Source: Eutrophosalina sp902522775 (GTDB lineage Bacteria; Bacteroidota; Bacteroidia; Flavobacteriales; Flavobacteriaceae). Taken from it: a stretch of 64,000 nt of DNA. The position numbers and the translations under genes were made by a program. Below, one piece after another: positions 36,401 to 44,658 of this stretch. Position 1 is the stretch's first letter. Each line of letters starts with the position of its first letter. The notes under the pieces were generated by a model. The model was not told the DNA's origin. It searched no databases and worked only from the letters and a program-made list of their open reading frames with translations. Location of the stretch: NCBI GenBank assembly GCA_902522775.1, contig CABYWQ010000003.1:117800-181799 (forward strand), written 5' to 3'.

Positions 36401-36977
36401 AATCTATTTTTGTATCAACTACTAAATAATTTTCTTCTTTATCAATATTTAAAACGCTTTTAATACCTTCAGGCATATATTTAGTTAAATAGTCCTCACC
36501 ATGTGTTAACATTCCTCCAAAATGTCCTGCTAGGGAGAGAAAAATAACATTTGAATAAAGGACATAACGATATTTAAAAATATTTTTTTTATTATCTCTG
36601 TTCCTTAGAAAATATAGCCAAATACATGTAAAAGCAGTCAATAACCCCAACCATTTATGAATATTTAATAATTCATCATCATAAGTAGCATTTGATGCAA
36701 GAAGAAAACCAAGAATGGTTGTTGGAATAATAGTAATAATAGAAAACCAAAGTAAAATTCTACATGCAGAGTCTAGTTTTAACTTTGGCCTATAGCTATT
36801 AATCATTTCCATAACAAAAAGAGCTATTAATCCACCAATTGGAAGATGTAATAATATTGGATGAAATCTTCCAACAAAAAACACAAAAGTATTGTCAACC
36901 CTACCATCAAGAGGAATAAGCAAAAGTCCAAGTAATATGGAGCTCAGAAAAATAGTTATTTTTAGATTTTTACTCAT
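33402..36977 (-). CDS. Large DUF1592/DUF1588 protein with cytochrome c-type haem motif
   Basis: 1191 aa protein with a multi-helix N-terminal membrane region (about 1-165, DUF2231-like) followed by an exported part. A haem-c site (YCYKCHGEEK, a CxxCH) opens the planctomycete cytochrome region, with LNEINLGEMPPED downstream. A second CxxCH (CIDCHMKIDPYG) lies in a DUF1588 block, preceded by the Pro-rich PPPPPPNVPEL. The block order fits DUF1587, DUF1592, DUF1588 and DUF1585. Its pairing with DUF1552 is a recurrent gene couple. Haem attachment is inferred from the motifs; the electron partner is unknown. Ends at 33402, 4 nt within the DUF1552 gene. Confidence 0.88.
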   Translation of the reverse strand: MSKNLKITIFLSSILLGLLLIPLDGRVDNTFVFFVGRFHPILLHLPIGGLIALFVMEMINSYRPKLKLDSACRILLWFSIITIIPTTILGFLLASNATYDDELLNIHKWLGLLTAFTCIWLYFLRNRDNKKNIFKYRYVLYSNVIFLSLAGHFGGMLTHGEDYLTKYMPEGIKSVLNIDKEENYLVVDTKIDSSSVESTYYINHIQPVIENYCYKCHGEEKQKGEMRFDNLNWDMVNGFDGEKWNLMLNEINLGEMPPEDQDQLTDQERRMLVDWISKNLEIAAEAKQKDNKIVMRRMTKSQYTNSLNELLDIYIDFGDVLPNDGKSKMGFTNNGNILQTSTLHIDYYQKLAREALNKAIVNGMKPESKKYKVILGKNKGDGISGAEFGGYQTAPISNKDFLVQIFGKNDSVQKIKNKIGIGMRGSASNRYYVVDDGMILNSALPAKEVTPKSWQGPSPNLKLLIRQDFPREGKYAFRVEASKGYNSLSNERLIDLRKEDLLMDLSNAVTIHAKNLKKNEKFILKDKKWLMPKEFASWSEIEFSYDIPKDGIYKIDLIHPYVDSDVMPSYRVSLFGRKEHGIVSKRLDAMKKTSNNEITTPVTLAYFSKGKHKGLVGGKFFVGFSKLVFTPISNDDPLPKILEEEEKKNNSEYLNSNPSILAFAGSRTDDGMDYKALDNPIEVETPLGKSEIFEFTGMLENLPIPMGDSEVSGELANILTFGLWNNHLVKESNLKGPPLLIKSVEFEAPYFPIWPPESHTKIFFESINKSDDKKYAEEVIEKFMIRAFRRPLNEGELNRYLDFWNNIKDEFVFFEDSVKEVLIAVLCSPNFIYLNQPKEYDNESINDEFYLASQLSYFLWNSPPDERLIELASKDKLYNNLSKEIDRMIDNPKIKNFIDGFTFEWLRLDRHKNMDVDVNKYVDYTRFIKEDMFNETYEFMKHVLKNDLSILSFIDSDFAMLNQNLAEFYGINGVLGNEFRPVKLDKDQNRGGLLSQGSFLTGHSDGVQPHAIKRAVWLKEKILGDHPPPPPPNVPELNPETPGFENLTLKEQLFLHRNKASCIDCHMKIDPYGVVFENYDATGRFQQKFNGNMIDSKSILPDGNEVDGIQGIKDYILNFKTDEFTNSLVSNIFAYANGRDVGFADKNEINYIVNQVIKDKYSFRTLIKEIIFSSSFYKTDKNWFSKLFALK

Positions 36978-37027
36978 ATTAATAATATTACAAAATTAAT
37001 AGATTTATTCCTTTAGAAAAAAAATTT

Positions 37028-37462
37028 TCAATCTTTGATAGCAGTAGCATCGTTTAACCTGTAAACCCCACTTGTAATATCATCATATATAAGTTGCAGC
37101 CTGCCTGTGACAGTAACAAGTTCATCCATCAAAAAATTCTCATGACCTGGTTTAAGAATTAATTCAATAGCAGTCTCTGGACCACCATAACCACAAAAAA
37201 AACAATCTGCATATGGATTTTGAGATAAAACATATACTCCTTCGTCTGGAGCTAATGTTAACATATAACCAGTTATTGTAATCTCTTTATTATTTAAATA
37301 TTCAACATTTTTCCCAAAAAAAGGTACTTGAAAATAACTATCATATTCTTCACTGTACTGAGATTTGTAATGCACATCTCTAAGCTCTAACCAGTCGGTT
37401 TTGATCTGAGAAAAAATTGACATAGAAGATAATATAAATAATAAAGAAAAAATTTTATTCAT
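37028..37462 (-). CDS. Secreted CFFCG protein of the ABC cassette
   Basis: 144 aa protein with a signal peptide (FSLLFILSSMSIFSQ, 1-19). The mature part reads like a small OB-type beta-barrel and resembles DUF3299-like proteins. Segments include KEITITGYMLTL (60-70) and DCFFCGYGGPETAIEL with Cys87 and Cys90 as a CxxC pair in a CFFCG context. The cysteines could bind a metal or form a disulfide. It overlaps the permease gene by 8 nt and ends the ATPase-permease-CFFCG cassette. A metal-binding or substrate-delivery role is inferred from the pair of cysteines and from the His-rich permease. Confidence 0.6.
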   Translation of the reverse strand: MNKIFSLLFILSSMSIFSQIKTDWLELRDVHYKSQYSEEYDSYFQVPFFGKNVEYLNNKEITITGYMLTLAPDEGVYVLSQNPYADCFFCGYGGPETAIELILKPGHENFLMDELVTVTGRLQLIYDDITSGVYRLNDATAIKD

Positions 37463-38723
37463 CGGATAGAGTTTTAGAAATATCCATTCTGTATACCTGG
37501 ATGCTTGGAATTAAACACGCAACTAAACCAATTATAATGGAAACTATTAGTAGCCACCATTCATCAGTTAAAACACCTATATTATTTAAACTGTAATTGA
37601 AATTTGCATCCATAATTTTTGAAATAAAAATAAGGCTTAATCTACTTAATCCGATTCCGATAAAAAATCCAATTATTGTTAACAATAATGATTCATAAAT
37701 CAACATTAAGGACAGCTGAAATCTTGTTCCACCGAGTGTTCTAATAAGAGCTAAATCATACTTTCTTTCTTTCATTGAGTTAAATAATGTAATAAAGATA
37801 CTTATACCTGAAACAATAATAATCAAGTAAGCAAGTAATGAGATAGTTTCTATCCCAAATCCAAAGAGTTTAAATAATCTAGAAATTTCATAAGATGGAA
37901 CTGCAGATTGCAGATTAGTTTGCTCATTTATATATCTGGGAAATTGTATGATATTCATAGGGCTTTTAAACTTAATAAGCATTGCAGTAATTTCCTTTTC
38001 ATCATCATCGTGATCGTGCTCTTCATCATGGTCGTGCTCTTCATCATGGTCATGTTCTTCATCGTGATCGTGTTCTTCATCGTGGTCATGTTCTTCATCG
38101 TGGTCATGTTCAGAGTGAATTTCCCAAATACTTTCAGGTGATGTTAAAATTAATTGATCAGCAACAGAATTCGAAAACTCCAAAATACCTTTTACAATAA
38201 ATGGGCTATTTGCGTGAGCTTCACCAGTTTCTCTAAGTCCATGAGAACTAATAAATTCATCTTCCAGATTTAAATTTAATCTTTCAGCAATCTTGCTACC
38301 AATAACCACTTCAAAATCTTTACTAAAAAAATTACCTGAAATAATATTTAAGTCATATAGTTCAAAAAATTTAGAGTTTGTACCTACTATTCTATATCCA
38401 TTGTAGTTATCTCCATAAAGTAATGGAACACTATATCCAACCATTTTATTGTTTTCAATTGCTTTAGCTTCTTTCAAAGGAATATTCCCAGTAGGTGAAT
38501 CTACATGATAAACACTAGACAATATTAGCTGAAGTGGACTTCCCTTTGCTCCAACAACCATGTCAATCCCTTTTAAATTATTGTCCATTTGTTCTTTTAG
38601 AACGGTATTGATTAATATCAATAAAGAAATCATACTCACACCTAATGATAATAGCATAATGCTTAGAATAGAACTCATAGGTCTACTAAAAATATTTTTT
38701 AAACTAAGTTTAAAAATGCTCAT
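37455..38723 (-). CDS. FtsX/MacB-type ABC permease with His-Asp repeat
   Basis: 422 aa membrane protein with an N-terminal helix (about 14-36), a large periplasmic domain, and three C-terminal helices (about 290-415). This is the FtsX/MacB/LolCE fold, used for extraction or mechanotransmission rather than classical import. In the periplasmic domain (about residues 205-241) five HDHDEE units and a final HDHDDD form a polyhistidine-acidic tract (see 38002-38109). Such tracts bind Zn, Ni or Cu. It overlaps the ATPase gene by 4 nt and the CFFCG gene by 8 nt, so the three form one unit. A role in metal mobilisation or export of a metal-linked lipoprotein is an inference. Confidence 0.88.
   Translation of the reverse strand: MSIFKLSLKNIFSRPMSSILSIMLLSLGVSMISLLILINTVLKEQMDNNLKGIDMVVGAKGSPLQLILSSVYHVDSPTGNIPLKEAKAIENNKMVGYSVPLLYGDNYNGYRIVGTNSKFFELYDLNIISGNFFSKDFEVVIGSKIAERLNLNLEDEFISSHGLRETGEAHANSPFIVKGILEFSNSVADQLILTSPESIWEIHSEHDHDEEHDHDEEHDHDEEHDHDEEHDHDEEHDHDDDEKEITAMLIKFKSPMNIIQFPRYINEQTNLQSAVPSYEISRLFKLFGFGIETISLLAYLIIIVSGISIFITLFNSMKERKYDLALIRTLGGTRFQLSLMLIYESLLLTIIGFFIGIGLSRLSLIFISKIMDANFNYSLNNIGVLTDEWWLLIVSIIIGLVACLIPSIQVYRMDISKTLSDE
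38002..38109 (-). repeat. 18-nt tandem repeat coding for HDHDEE units
   Basis: Six in-frame copies of an 18 nt unit (GAACATGACCACGATGAA-type, read on the minus strand, with synonymous changes between copies) encode the His-Asp hexapeptides of the permease. The copies are not identical in DNA, which suggests the array is old enough to have drifted or is held by selection. Copy number can change without breaking the frame. Confidence 0.9.
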
Positions 38724-39340
38724 AGCTCAAGGGACTTTTTAAAATGTTTTTTTAATCTGCTATCATGAGTTATAACAACTAGCTGAGCTGCATATTTTAG
38801 GGCTTGTTCTTTTAAAATATTAATAACATTAGCACAATTACTATCATCAAGACTGGAGGTGGGTTCATCTGCAAGAATTAATTTTGGAGAGTTAATTATC
38901 GCAATAGCAATTGATACTCTTTGTTTTTCACCATGGCTTAATTCTTTTGGTTTTTTATTTATTTTATCTAGAATCTTCAGACTTTCTAAAATTAATTTTA
39001 TATCTCCTCTTTTGTTACTACCCAGAAATTGAGCCAACTCAAGATTCTCACCAACAGTTAGAGAATTAACGAAATGTGGTTTTTGAAAGATAATACCAAT
39101 ATTTTCCCCACGAAACTTATCTAGTTCATACTCAGAAAATTTAGAAATATCATTATTAAAAATTTTAATTATTCCTGACCTTGGACGTAGAATTCCAGCA
39201 AGATTATGTAATAATGTAGATTTACCAATACCTGAATTGCCGAGAATTAATAAATTTTCAGTTGATTTTAGATTAATATTAGGAAACTTAAAAATAAAAT
39301 TATTATCGTAGCTAAATTCTAAAGATTTTGTTACTATCAT
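38720..39340 (-). CDS. ABC transporter ATPase (LolD/MacB-like)
   Basis: 206 aa nucleotide-binding subunit. Walker A is GNSGIGKST (33-41), the Q-loop FQKPHF follows, the signature is LSHGEKQR, Walker B LILADEPTSSLDD, and the switch His is in VVITHDSR. The short length fits LolD-type ATPases that drive FtsX-like permeases. It overlaps the His-rich permease by 4 nt, and a short-chain dehydrogenase gene ends 2 nt before its start, so transcription probably continues from there. Confidence 0.95.
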   Translation of the reverse strand: MIVTKSLEFSYDNNFIFKFPNINLKSTENLLILGNSGIGKSTLLHNLAGILRPRSGIIKIFNNDISKFSEYELDKFRGENIGIIFQKPHFVNSLTVGENLELAQFLGSNKRGDIKLILESLKILDKINKKPKELSHGEKQRVSIAIAIINSPKLILADEPTSSLDDSNCANVINILKEQALKYAAQLVVITHDSRLKKHFKKSLEL

Positions 39341-39342
39341 GA

Positions 39343-40128
39343 CTAAAGAGACTTAATTAATCCTCCATCTATAGGAATATTTATACCAGTTATATAATTA
39401 GCTTTATCAGAACACAAAAAAGAAGCCAAATATGCAAACTCCTCAGGTTGCCCAATTCTCTTCATGGGTACCTGATTTTTCATAGATTCATAAATATGAT
39501 TAACTGGAATATCTAATTTTTTTGCTTTTTCTAAATTAAGTTCTTCAATTCTTTCAGTTTGGAAATATCCAGTTAAAATATTATTGACAGTTATATTGCA
39601 GTCAGCTACATCATTTGCTAATGTTTTAGCCCATGTTACTACTGATCCTCTAATCGAATTTGATAATGCCAGGTAGCTTAATGGTTCTCTTACAGAGATC
39701 GAAACCATGTTTAATATCCTTCCCCAATTATTTTTTTTCATGTACGGTAAGGCTGATATAGTTGTGAATACAAAAGATTTAAATAATAAATCAAATGCAT
39801 TTTGATAATCTTGGATTAATAAACTTTCTATATCACCAGATTTAGGACCCTGAGTGTTGTTAACTAAAATATCAATCTCATTTTTTTTTAGAAATGATGA
39901 AATAGTTTTTTTAAATGAATTGAAATTATTAAAATCAACAACAAGATAACTGTGATTATTATTAGTTTCCTTCTCTAATGAATAAACAATATCTTTTAAT
40001 TTATTTTCATTTCTTGACATTAACGTCACAGAAGCTCCAGAATATGCTAATTGTTTAGCTACAGCAAGTCCAAGTCCACGTGAACTTCCACCAATTAAAG
40101 CTCTTTTTCCTTTAAGCGATATATTCAT
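39343..40128 (-). CDS. Short-chain dehydrogenase/reductase with altered active site
   Basis: 261 aa SDR with GGSSRGLG near 13-20 for NAD(P) and VNNTQGP near 88 in the place of NNAG. The expected catalytic Tyr-x-x-x-Lys is replaced by SYLALSNSIRG: a Tyr is present but Lys is Asn. This 'SNS' form is a known SDR subgroup annotated as 3-oxoacyl-ACP reductase-like, yet the missing Lys leaves the mechanism uncertain. The C-terminus (GINIPIDGG) is typical. It overlaps a cupin gene by 4 nt and precedes the ABC ATPase by 2 nt. Confidence 0.85.
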   Translation of the reverse strand: MNISLKGKRALIGGSSRGLGLAVAKQLAYSGASVTLMSRNENKLKDIVYSLEKETNNNHSYLVVDFNNFNSFKKTISSFLKKNEIDILVNNTQGPKSGDIESLLIQDYQNAFDLLFKSFVFTTISALPYMKKNNWGRILNMVSISVREPLSYLALSNSIRGSVVTWAKTLANDVADCNITVNNILTGYFQTERIEELNLEKAKKLDIPVNHIYESMKNQVPMKRIGQPEEFAYLASFLCSDKANYITGINIPIDGGLIKSL

Positions 40129-40436
40129 TTATATTCTTCTCTTACAGGACTAAAAATATCCATAAGTTTACAATCAGTTAGTGCTAATCCAGAGTGCTCA
40201 ATATTCGAAGGTATTATAACTAGATCTCCATCATTGTAAATTTTTTTTACACCCGCCAGTGTAAACTCGAATTTACCATTAATTACATGCATTATTTGCT
40301 CGTGGTGATGTTTGTGGGAATTTACTTTAGCATTTTTTTTTACATCCCAAAATACACAACTAATTTTTTCACCGTGAATAAACTTTCCTTCAAAACCAGG
40401 AAATATTTCTCTTATTTTAATTTTACTTAAATTCAT
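40125..40436 (-). CDS. Cupin-domain protein
   Basis: 103 aa single-domain cupin (small beta-barrel), probably binding a divalent metal. The first motif reads NSHKHHHEQIMHVINGKFEF (His-x-His with a Glu and later His), and the second, IPSNIEHSGLALTD, provides the last His. Such small cupins act as isomerases, dioxygenases or ligand-binding regulators; the specific role is not clear. It overlaps the SDR gene by 4 nt, so a linked metabolic step is likely. An OsmC gene lies 36 nt upstream. Confidence 0.85.
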   Translation of the reverse strand: MNLSKIKIREIFPGFEGKFIHGEKISCVFWDVKKNAKVNSHKHHHEQIMHVINGKFEFTLAGVKKIYNDGDLVIIPSNIEHSGLALTDCKLMDIFSPVREEYK

Positions 40437-40472
40437 TTTTAGAGATTAAAAGTTAATTTACAAAACTTAAAT

Positions 40473-40898
40473 TTATTTTACCAAAACCTTTTTATCATTA
40501 ATGTATACAGAATAAGTAATCTTTGCTGTTGCTTCTAATGTTTTAGAAACTGAACAATATTTTGTGAAGGAAAGTTTACATGCTCTTGAAGCTTTATTAT
40601 AATCAATATCTCCAACAAATTTTACATCAGCATGAATTTTTTTAAATAGTGAAGGTAGTTCTCCTTTTTTTCTTTCACCTGAAACTTCTATTGTTAATTC
40701 ATTAAATTTTTGTTTTTGTTTTTTTAATATTGAAATAATGTCAATGCTACTGCATCCAGCAACTCCCATTAGCAGAAGTTCCATTGGCGATACTCCCTTT
40801 GGGTTTTTGACAGACTTATTATCAATTGAAATAAAATTTCCATTTTCATTTTCAATAGTTGAATGTGAATTAGAAATATTTTTCAACTTTACTTTCAT
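40473..40898 (-). CDS. OsmC-family peroxiredoxin-like protein
   Basis: 141 aa protein of the OsmC/Ohr fold, thiol peroxidases that reduce organic hydroperoxides. The two family cysteines are in LLMGVAGCSSIDII (about 49) and FTKYCSVSKTLE (about 112). The segment SPMELLLMGVAGC is the classic OsmC helix. The subgroup (OsmC rather than Ohr) is suggested by the sequence around the first Cys. It lies between the MlrC-type gene (9 nt) and the cupin (36 nt). Confidence 0.9.
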   Translation of the reverse strand: MKVKLKNISNSHSTIENENGNFISIDNKSVKNPKGVSPMELLLMGVAGCSSIDIISILKKQKQKFNELTIEVSGERKKGELPSLFKKIHADVKFVGDIDYNKASRACKLSFTKYCSVSKTLEATAKITYSVYINDKKVLVK

Positions 40899-40907
40899 GT
40901 TTATATT

Positions 40908-42446
40908 TTAATTAATTAATCTTGCTGATAAATCAGGATCTTCCATATTCTTGTCTAAAGGATACATTGGCCTTCTGATATTTTTATAACCCAGTCTATC
41001 CAAATCCTGATCTACTCCTCCAGGAGTAAGCGCCATGATCCAATCTCCTCTAATATCGTATAATTCAGGCACAAGATATCCAATTTTAACTACGAGTATT
41101 CCAGTTGAATCAGGTTCTAAATTTAGTTCAGTAAAATCGGAAATATAATGATATGGTTTTCTTTTATTTGTGACAATTATATAATTGTTATTAACCTTAA
41201 TAACAGCTTCTAATTCAGCATTTAAGTCACCTCGTTTTAAAGAATGAACAATCCCGTTAATTTCGATTGGTGGAGAATACCTATCATCAATCATTGCTCC
41301 CACAAAACCACTAACATTATTTCCAATACCTGCCTCAAATGCTTTTGATATCAAATCAGGACCAGGAATTGAAGCATAAATTAATTCTGGACTATCGTTC
41401 TTTTTTAATTGATCCATTTTTAATATTTTATCTAAAGTCCAGGTTACGTCACCTGCACCACCAGCGGTAGGATTGTCACCCATATCACTTATTATAAATG
41501 GTCTGCTGTCTGACCTACTTTTGATATAATCAAAAGCATTATCAAATGCTATATCTAAAGTTGTTGTTGGTGCAACAAATTCAAATTCATGTCTAAAGTT
41601 CCAAAAATCATTTGCTAACTCCTCAGCACTTTCAATAACTTCTCTTTTGTCATCACCATACGTCATCACTACGGCATGATTCCTTGGTGCATCTCCCCAG
41701 GCATATCCAACCCATATTGCCGCATCAATAACCCCATTTTTTATTGTCATTGGGTCAACTTTGCTATATAGTTTTTTTCCTGGATTAACTCTTGTGCTAG
41801 TTTTTTCACCGGGAAGTAAAATTGGAACAGGAATCCACGCTTTATATTTAGGTTTACCTTTTCCCGAAACAAGTCTTTCAATTAAATTATCCAAAGCTCT
41901 TTGTTTAGATTCCATTGCATCCTCATGAGGTGCCATCCTGTAACAAGTAATCAAATCTGAATTAGTAGCTAATTTTTTAGAAACATTTCCATGAGAATCC
42001 ATGGATGTAGATATTAGAGTTCTAGAACCAATTACTTCTCTAATTCTTTCTATAAAATCACCCTCAGGATCATCCATTCCTTCAACATTCATTGCTCCAT
42101 GAATATCAAAAAATAATCCGTCTAGAGGCAAAGTTTTTTTTGTTCTTTCAATTATTTCATTTACCATTAATTCATATGATTCTTTAGTAACAACGCCACC
42201 TGGTAAAGCTCTAGCTCTCATGGTTGGAAACCAGTTTGCTTTATCCATGTAATTGTCATCAAAAAAAGTATAGCTTGAGAATATTTCATTATTTTTTTTG
42301 ATTTCAAAATCATTTATTGTAGTTCTGGATGGGGAAAAACTACTAGATTCTATCCAAATACCTGCAATTCCTATTCTGGGTTTTTCAATACTATTATATG
42401 AAAGATATGTTAAAATAATTAAAAGAAGTAATTTCAGTTTTTTCAT
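40908..42446 (-). CDS. M81 metallopeptidase (microcystinase MlrC-like)
   Basis: 512 aa protein with an N-terminal signal (LLLLIILTYLSYN). It belongs to the MlrC/M81 family, first known for degrading linearised microcystin and now found widely. Conserved segments are IAGIWIESSSFSP at the mature N-terminus, FFDIHGAMNVEGMDD, STSMDSHGNVS and SDMGDNPTAGGAGD, which carry the metal ligands (Asp, His) of this family. The in vivo substrate here is unknown and need not be microcystin; a peptide or cyclic amide is possible. It overlaps the oligopeptidase gene by 4 nt, so the two peptidases are likely translated together. Confidence 0.9.
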   Translation of the reverse strand: MKKLKLLLLIILTYLSYNSIEKPRIGIAGIWIESSSFSPSRTTINDFEIKKNNEIFSSYTFFDDNYMDKANWFPTMRARALPGGVVTKESYELMVNEIIERTKKTLPLDGLFFDIHGAMNVEGMDDPEGDFIERIREVIGSRTLISTSMDSHGNVSKKLATNSDLITCYRMAPHEDAMESKQRALDNLIERLVSGKGKPKYKAWIPVPILLPGEKTSTRVNPGKKLYSKVDPMTIKNGVIDAAIWVGYAWGDAPRNHAVVMTYGDDKREVIESAEELANDFWNFRHEFEFVAPTTTLDIAFDNAFDYIKSRSDSRPFIISDMGDNPTAGGAGDVTWTLDKILKMDQLKKNDSPELIYASIPGPDLISKAFEAGIGNNVSGFVGAMIDDRYSPPIEINGIVHSLKRGDLNAELEAVIKVNNNYIIVTNKRKPYHYISDFTELNLEPDSTGILVVKIGYLVPELYDIRGDWIMALTPGGVDQDLDRLGYKNIRRPMYPLDKNMEDPDLSARLIN

Positions 42447-44551
42447 AAAATATTTTTTTGTAATCCAATTAGGAATGCATATTCCATAGCAATTTCTTTA
42501 AGCGCATTAAATCTTCCAGATGCTCCGCCATGCCCAGTATCCATGTTTGTATGTAGAAGTAAATGATTTTTAGATTTATTATGATCACGAAGTTTAGCTA
42601 TCCATTTTGCCGGTTCCCAATACTGTACTTGTGAGTCGTGTAAACCGGTTGTTATCATTAAATTAGGATAATTTAATTTATCTACATTGTCGTACGGGGA
42701 GTATGATAACATATACTTATAGTATTCAATTTCATTTGGGTTTCCCCATTCATCATACTCCAATGTAGTCAAAGGAATTGAATCATCCAGCATTGTAGTC
42801 ATAACATCAACAAAAGGAACTGAGGCAATTACACCATTAAATAATTCAGGTTCCATATTGATTACAGCTCCTATTAGTAATCCACCAGCTGATCCACCCA
42901 TCGCATAAAGATTTTTACTAGAGGAATATTGTTTTTTAATCAAATGTTTAGCAGAGTAAATAAAATCCAAAAATGTATTTTTTTTATTCAATAATTTTCC
43001 ATTTTCATACCAATCTCTTCCCAAGTATTCACTTCCCCTAATATGTGCGATAGCATATACAAAACCTCTATCCAATAGACTTAATCTAGTTGTTGAAAAG
43101 TAAGGATCAATAGTTATCCCATATGATCCATAACCATACAACAATAATGGAGTATCCTTTTGTACAACTGTTTCTTTCCTTTTTACAATAGAAATAGGTA
43201 TTTTAATACCATCGTGAGATTTAGCCCATATTCTTTCAGAGACATAATTGTTTGGATCAAAATTTTTGTCAATAACCTCTTGATTTTTTAAAACTTTTTT
43301 TAATTCAGTTTTCATGTCAAATTCAATTACAGAACTAGGATTGATCAATGATGAGAAGTTATATCTAAGCTTTTGTGTATTAAAATCTAAATTAGTCCCT
43401 AATGATGCACTGTAGGTTTCACCTTCTATCGGGAGATAGTAATCATTATTGTTTTTCCAGTTTTTTATTCTGATTTTGAGCAACCCTTTATGTCTTTCGA
43501 CAATAACAAAATATTCATTAAATAATTCTATGTCCTCAATTAATACATCATCCCTGTGTGGTACAATCTCTTCCCAATTTGAAACGGAAGTATTATTAAT
43601 TGAGCATTTCATTATTCTAAAGTTTTTAGAATTCTTTGAATTTGTCATTATATAAAAGTTGTCACTAAAATGACTAATGCTATATTCATGATTGTCTTCT
43701 CTTTTTAAAAACAACATAAACTTTTCTTTTGGTTTATTAGAATTTAAATATCTAATTTCTGAAGATAAGGTACTTCTTGAATAAATTATTAAATAATCTT
43801 GTGATTTTGTTTTACTAATCCCTGTACTAAATTCATCATCTTTTTCTTCATAAACCAAAATATCTTTTTTAGTTTCTGAATTTATTTCATGTCTAAAAAT
43901 TTTATTCACTCTAAGAGTTATGTCTTCTTTTTTAGAATAAAATACTGTTTTATTATCGTTAGCCCATGTAATTGACCCAGTTGTATTTTGAATAGTTTCT
44001 TTATAATATTTTCTTGATTTAAGATTTAAAAATTTTATGCTATACAGTCGTCTAGAAAGAGTGTCAAAACTAAAAGCTAAAATCTTATTGTCTGGACTTA
44101 TACTTAATCCACCAATGCTATAATATTTGTATTTTTTCGCAAGTTTGTTAACATCAATTAATATCTCCTCTTCATTTTCTAAGCTTTTATATTTTCTAGT
44201 ATAAATTGGATAATCCTTACCTTTTTCAAATCGCTTAATATACCAATATTCATTAAAAAAATAAGGAACTGAAATATCATCTTTCTTAATTCTTGATTTC
44301 ATTTCACCAAATAATTCTTTTTGTAGATCCTCTGTTTTTTTTAGAACATGCTTTGTATAGTTATTTTCAGTGTTTAAATAATTAATGACATTTTCATCGT
44401 TCTTATTATTCAACCAGAAATAGTTGTCAACTCTTACATCATTATGAACTACTAATTCTTTTTTAATTTTTTTTGCAGACGGAGTTTCCAAATTCATATT
44501 ACAAGATATAAGACAATTTAGTGTAAAAATCAAAGAAAGTTTTCTCATCAA
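42443..44551 (-). CDS. S9 oligopeptidase (oligopeptidase B/PtrB-like), lipoprotein
   Basis: 702 aa prolyl-oligopeptidase-family serine peptidase. A lipobox (LISCNM, Cys at about 16) predicts an exported lipoprotein. An N-terminal propeller (about 60-430) is followed by the hydrolase domain. The catalytic triad is Ser554 in GGSAGG, Asp639 in GLHDSQV and His674 in TGHGG. The SQVQYWEPAKW segment near the Asp is typical of PtrB. It probably cleaves short peptides after basic residues, which is the family preference. First gene of the long minus-strand run. Confidence 0.93.
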   Translation of the reverse strand: MMRKLSLIFTLNCLISCNMNLETPSAKKIKKELVVHNDVRVDNYFWLNNKNDENVINYLNTENNYTKHVLKKTEDLQKELFGEMKSRIKKDDISVPYFFNEYWYIKRFEKGKDYPIYTRKYKSLENEEEILIDVNKLAKKYKYYSIGGLSISPDNKILAFSFDTLSRRLYSIKFLNLKSRKYYKETIQNTTGSITWANDNKTVFYSKKEDITLRVNKIFRHEINSETKKDILVYEEKDDEFSTGISKTKSQDYLIIYSRSTLSSEIRYLNSNKPKEKFMLFLKREDNHEYSISHFSDNFYIMTNSKNSKNFRIMKCSINNTSVSNWEEIVPHRDDVLIEDIELFNEYFVIVERHKGLLKIRIKNWKNNNDYYLPIEGETYSASLGTNLDFNTQKLRYNFSSLINPSSVIEFDMKTELKKVLKNQEVIDKNFDPNNYVSERIWAKSHDGIKIPISIVKRKETVVQKDTPLLLYGYGSYGITIDPYFSTTRLSLLDRGFVYAIAHIRGSEYLGRDWYENGKLLNKKNTFLDFIYSAKHLIKKQYSSSKNLYAMGGSAGGLLIGAVINMEPELFNGVIASVPFVDVMTTMLDDSIPLTTLEYDEWGNPNEIEYYKYMLSYSPYDNVDKLNYPNLMITTGLHDSQVQYWEPAKWIAKLRDHNKSKNHLLLHTNMDTGHGGASGRFNALKEIAMEYAFLIGLQKNIL

Positions 44552-44658
44552 AAATAGTTTTAAATATCAATAAATTTAACTGAAAACCAACATAAAATTT
44601 ATATTATAGCTTTGATAAACTGAATAATATTTGTTTTTTTGCAAACTAAATAAAGTTA

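Noticed and set aside
38002..38109. Tandem repeats resembling a CRISPR array
   Set aside because: The 18-nt units are adjacent with no spacers and encode an in-frame His-Asp peptide; no cas genes are present.
37908..38141. Plus-strand frame rich in Val/Ile/Met/Phe across the His-Asp repeat
   Set aside because: It is the reverse-strand reading of the tandem repeat in the ABC permease. The minus-strand gene has clear family architecture and overlaps its operon partners.
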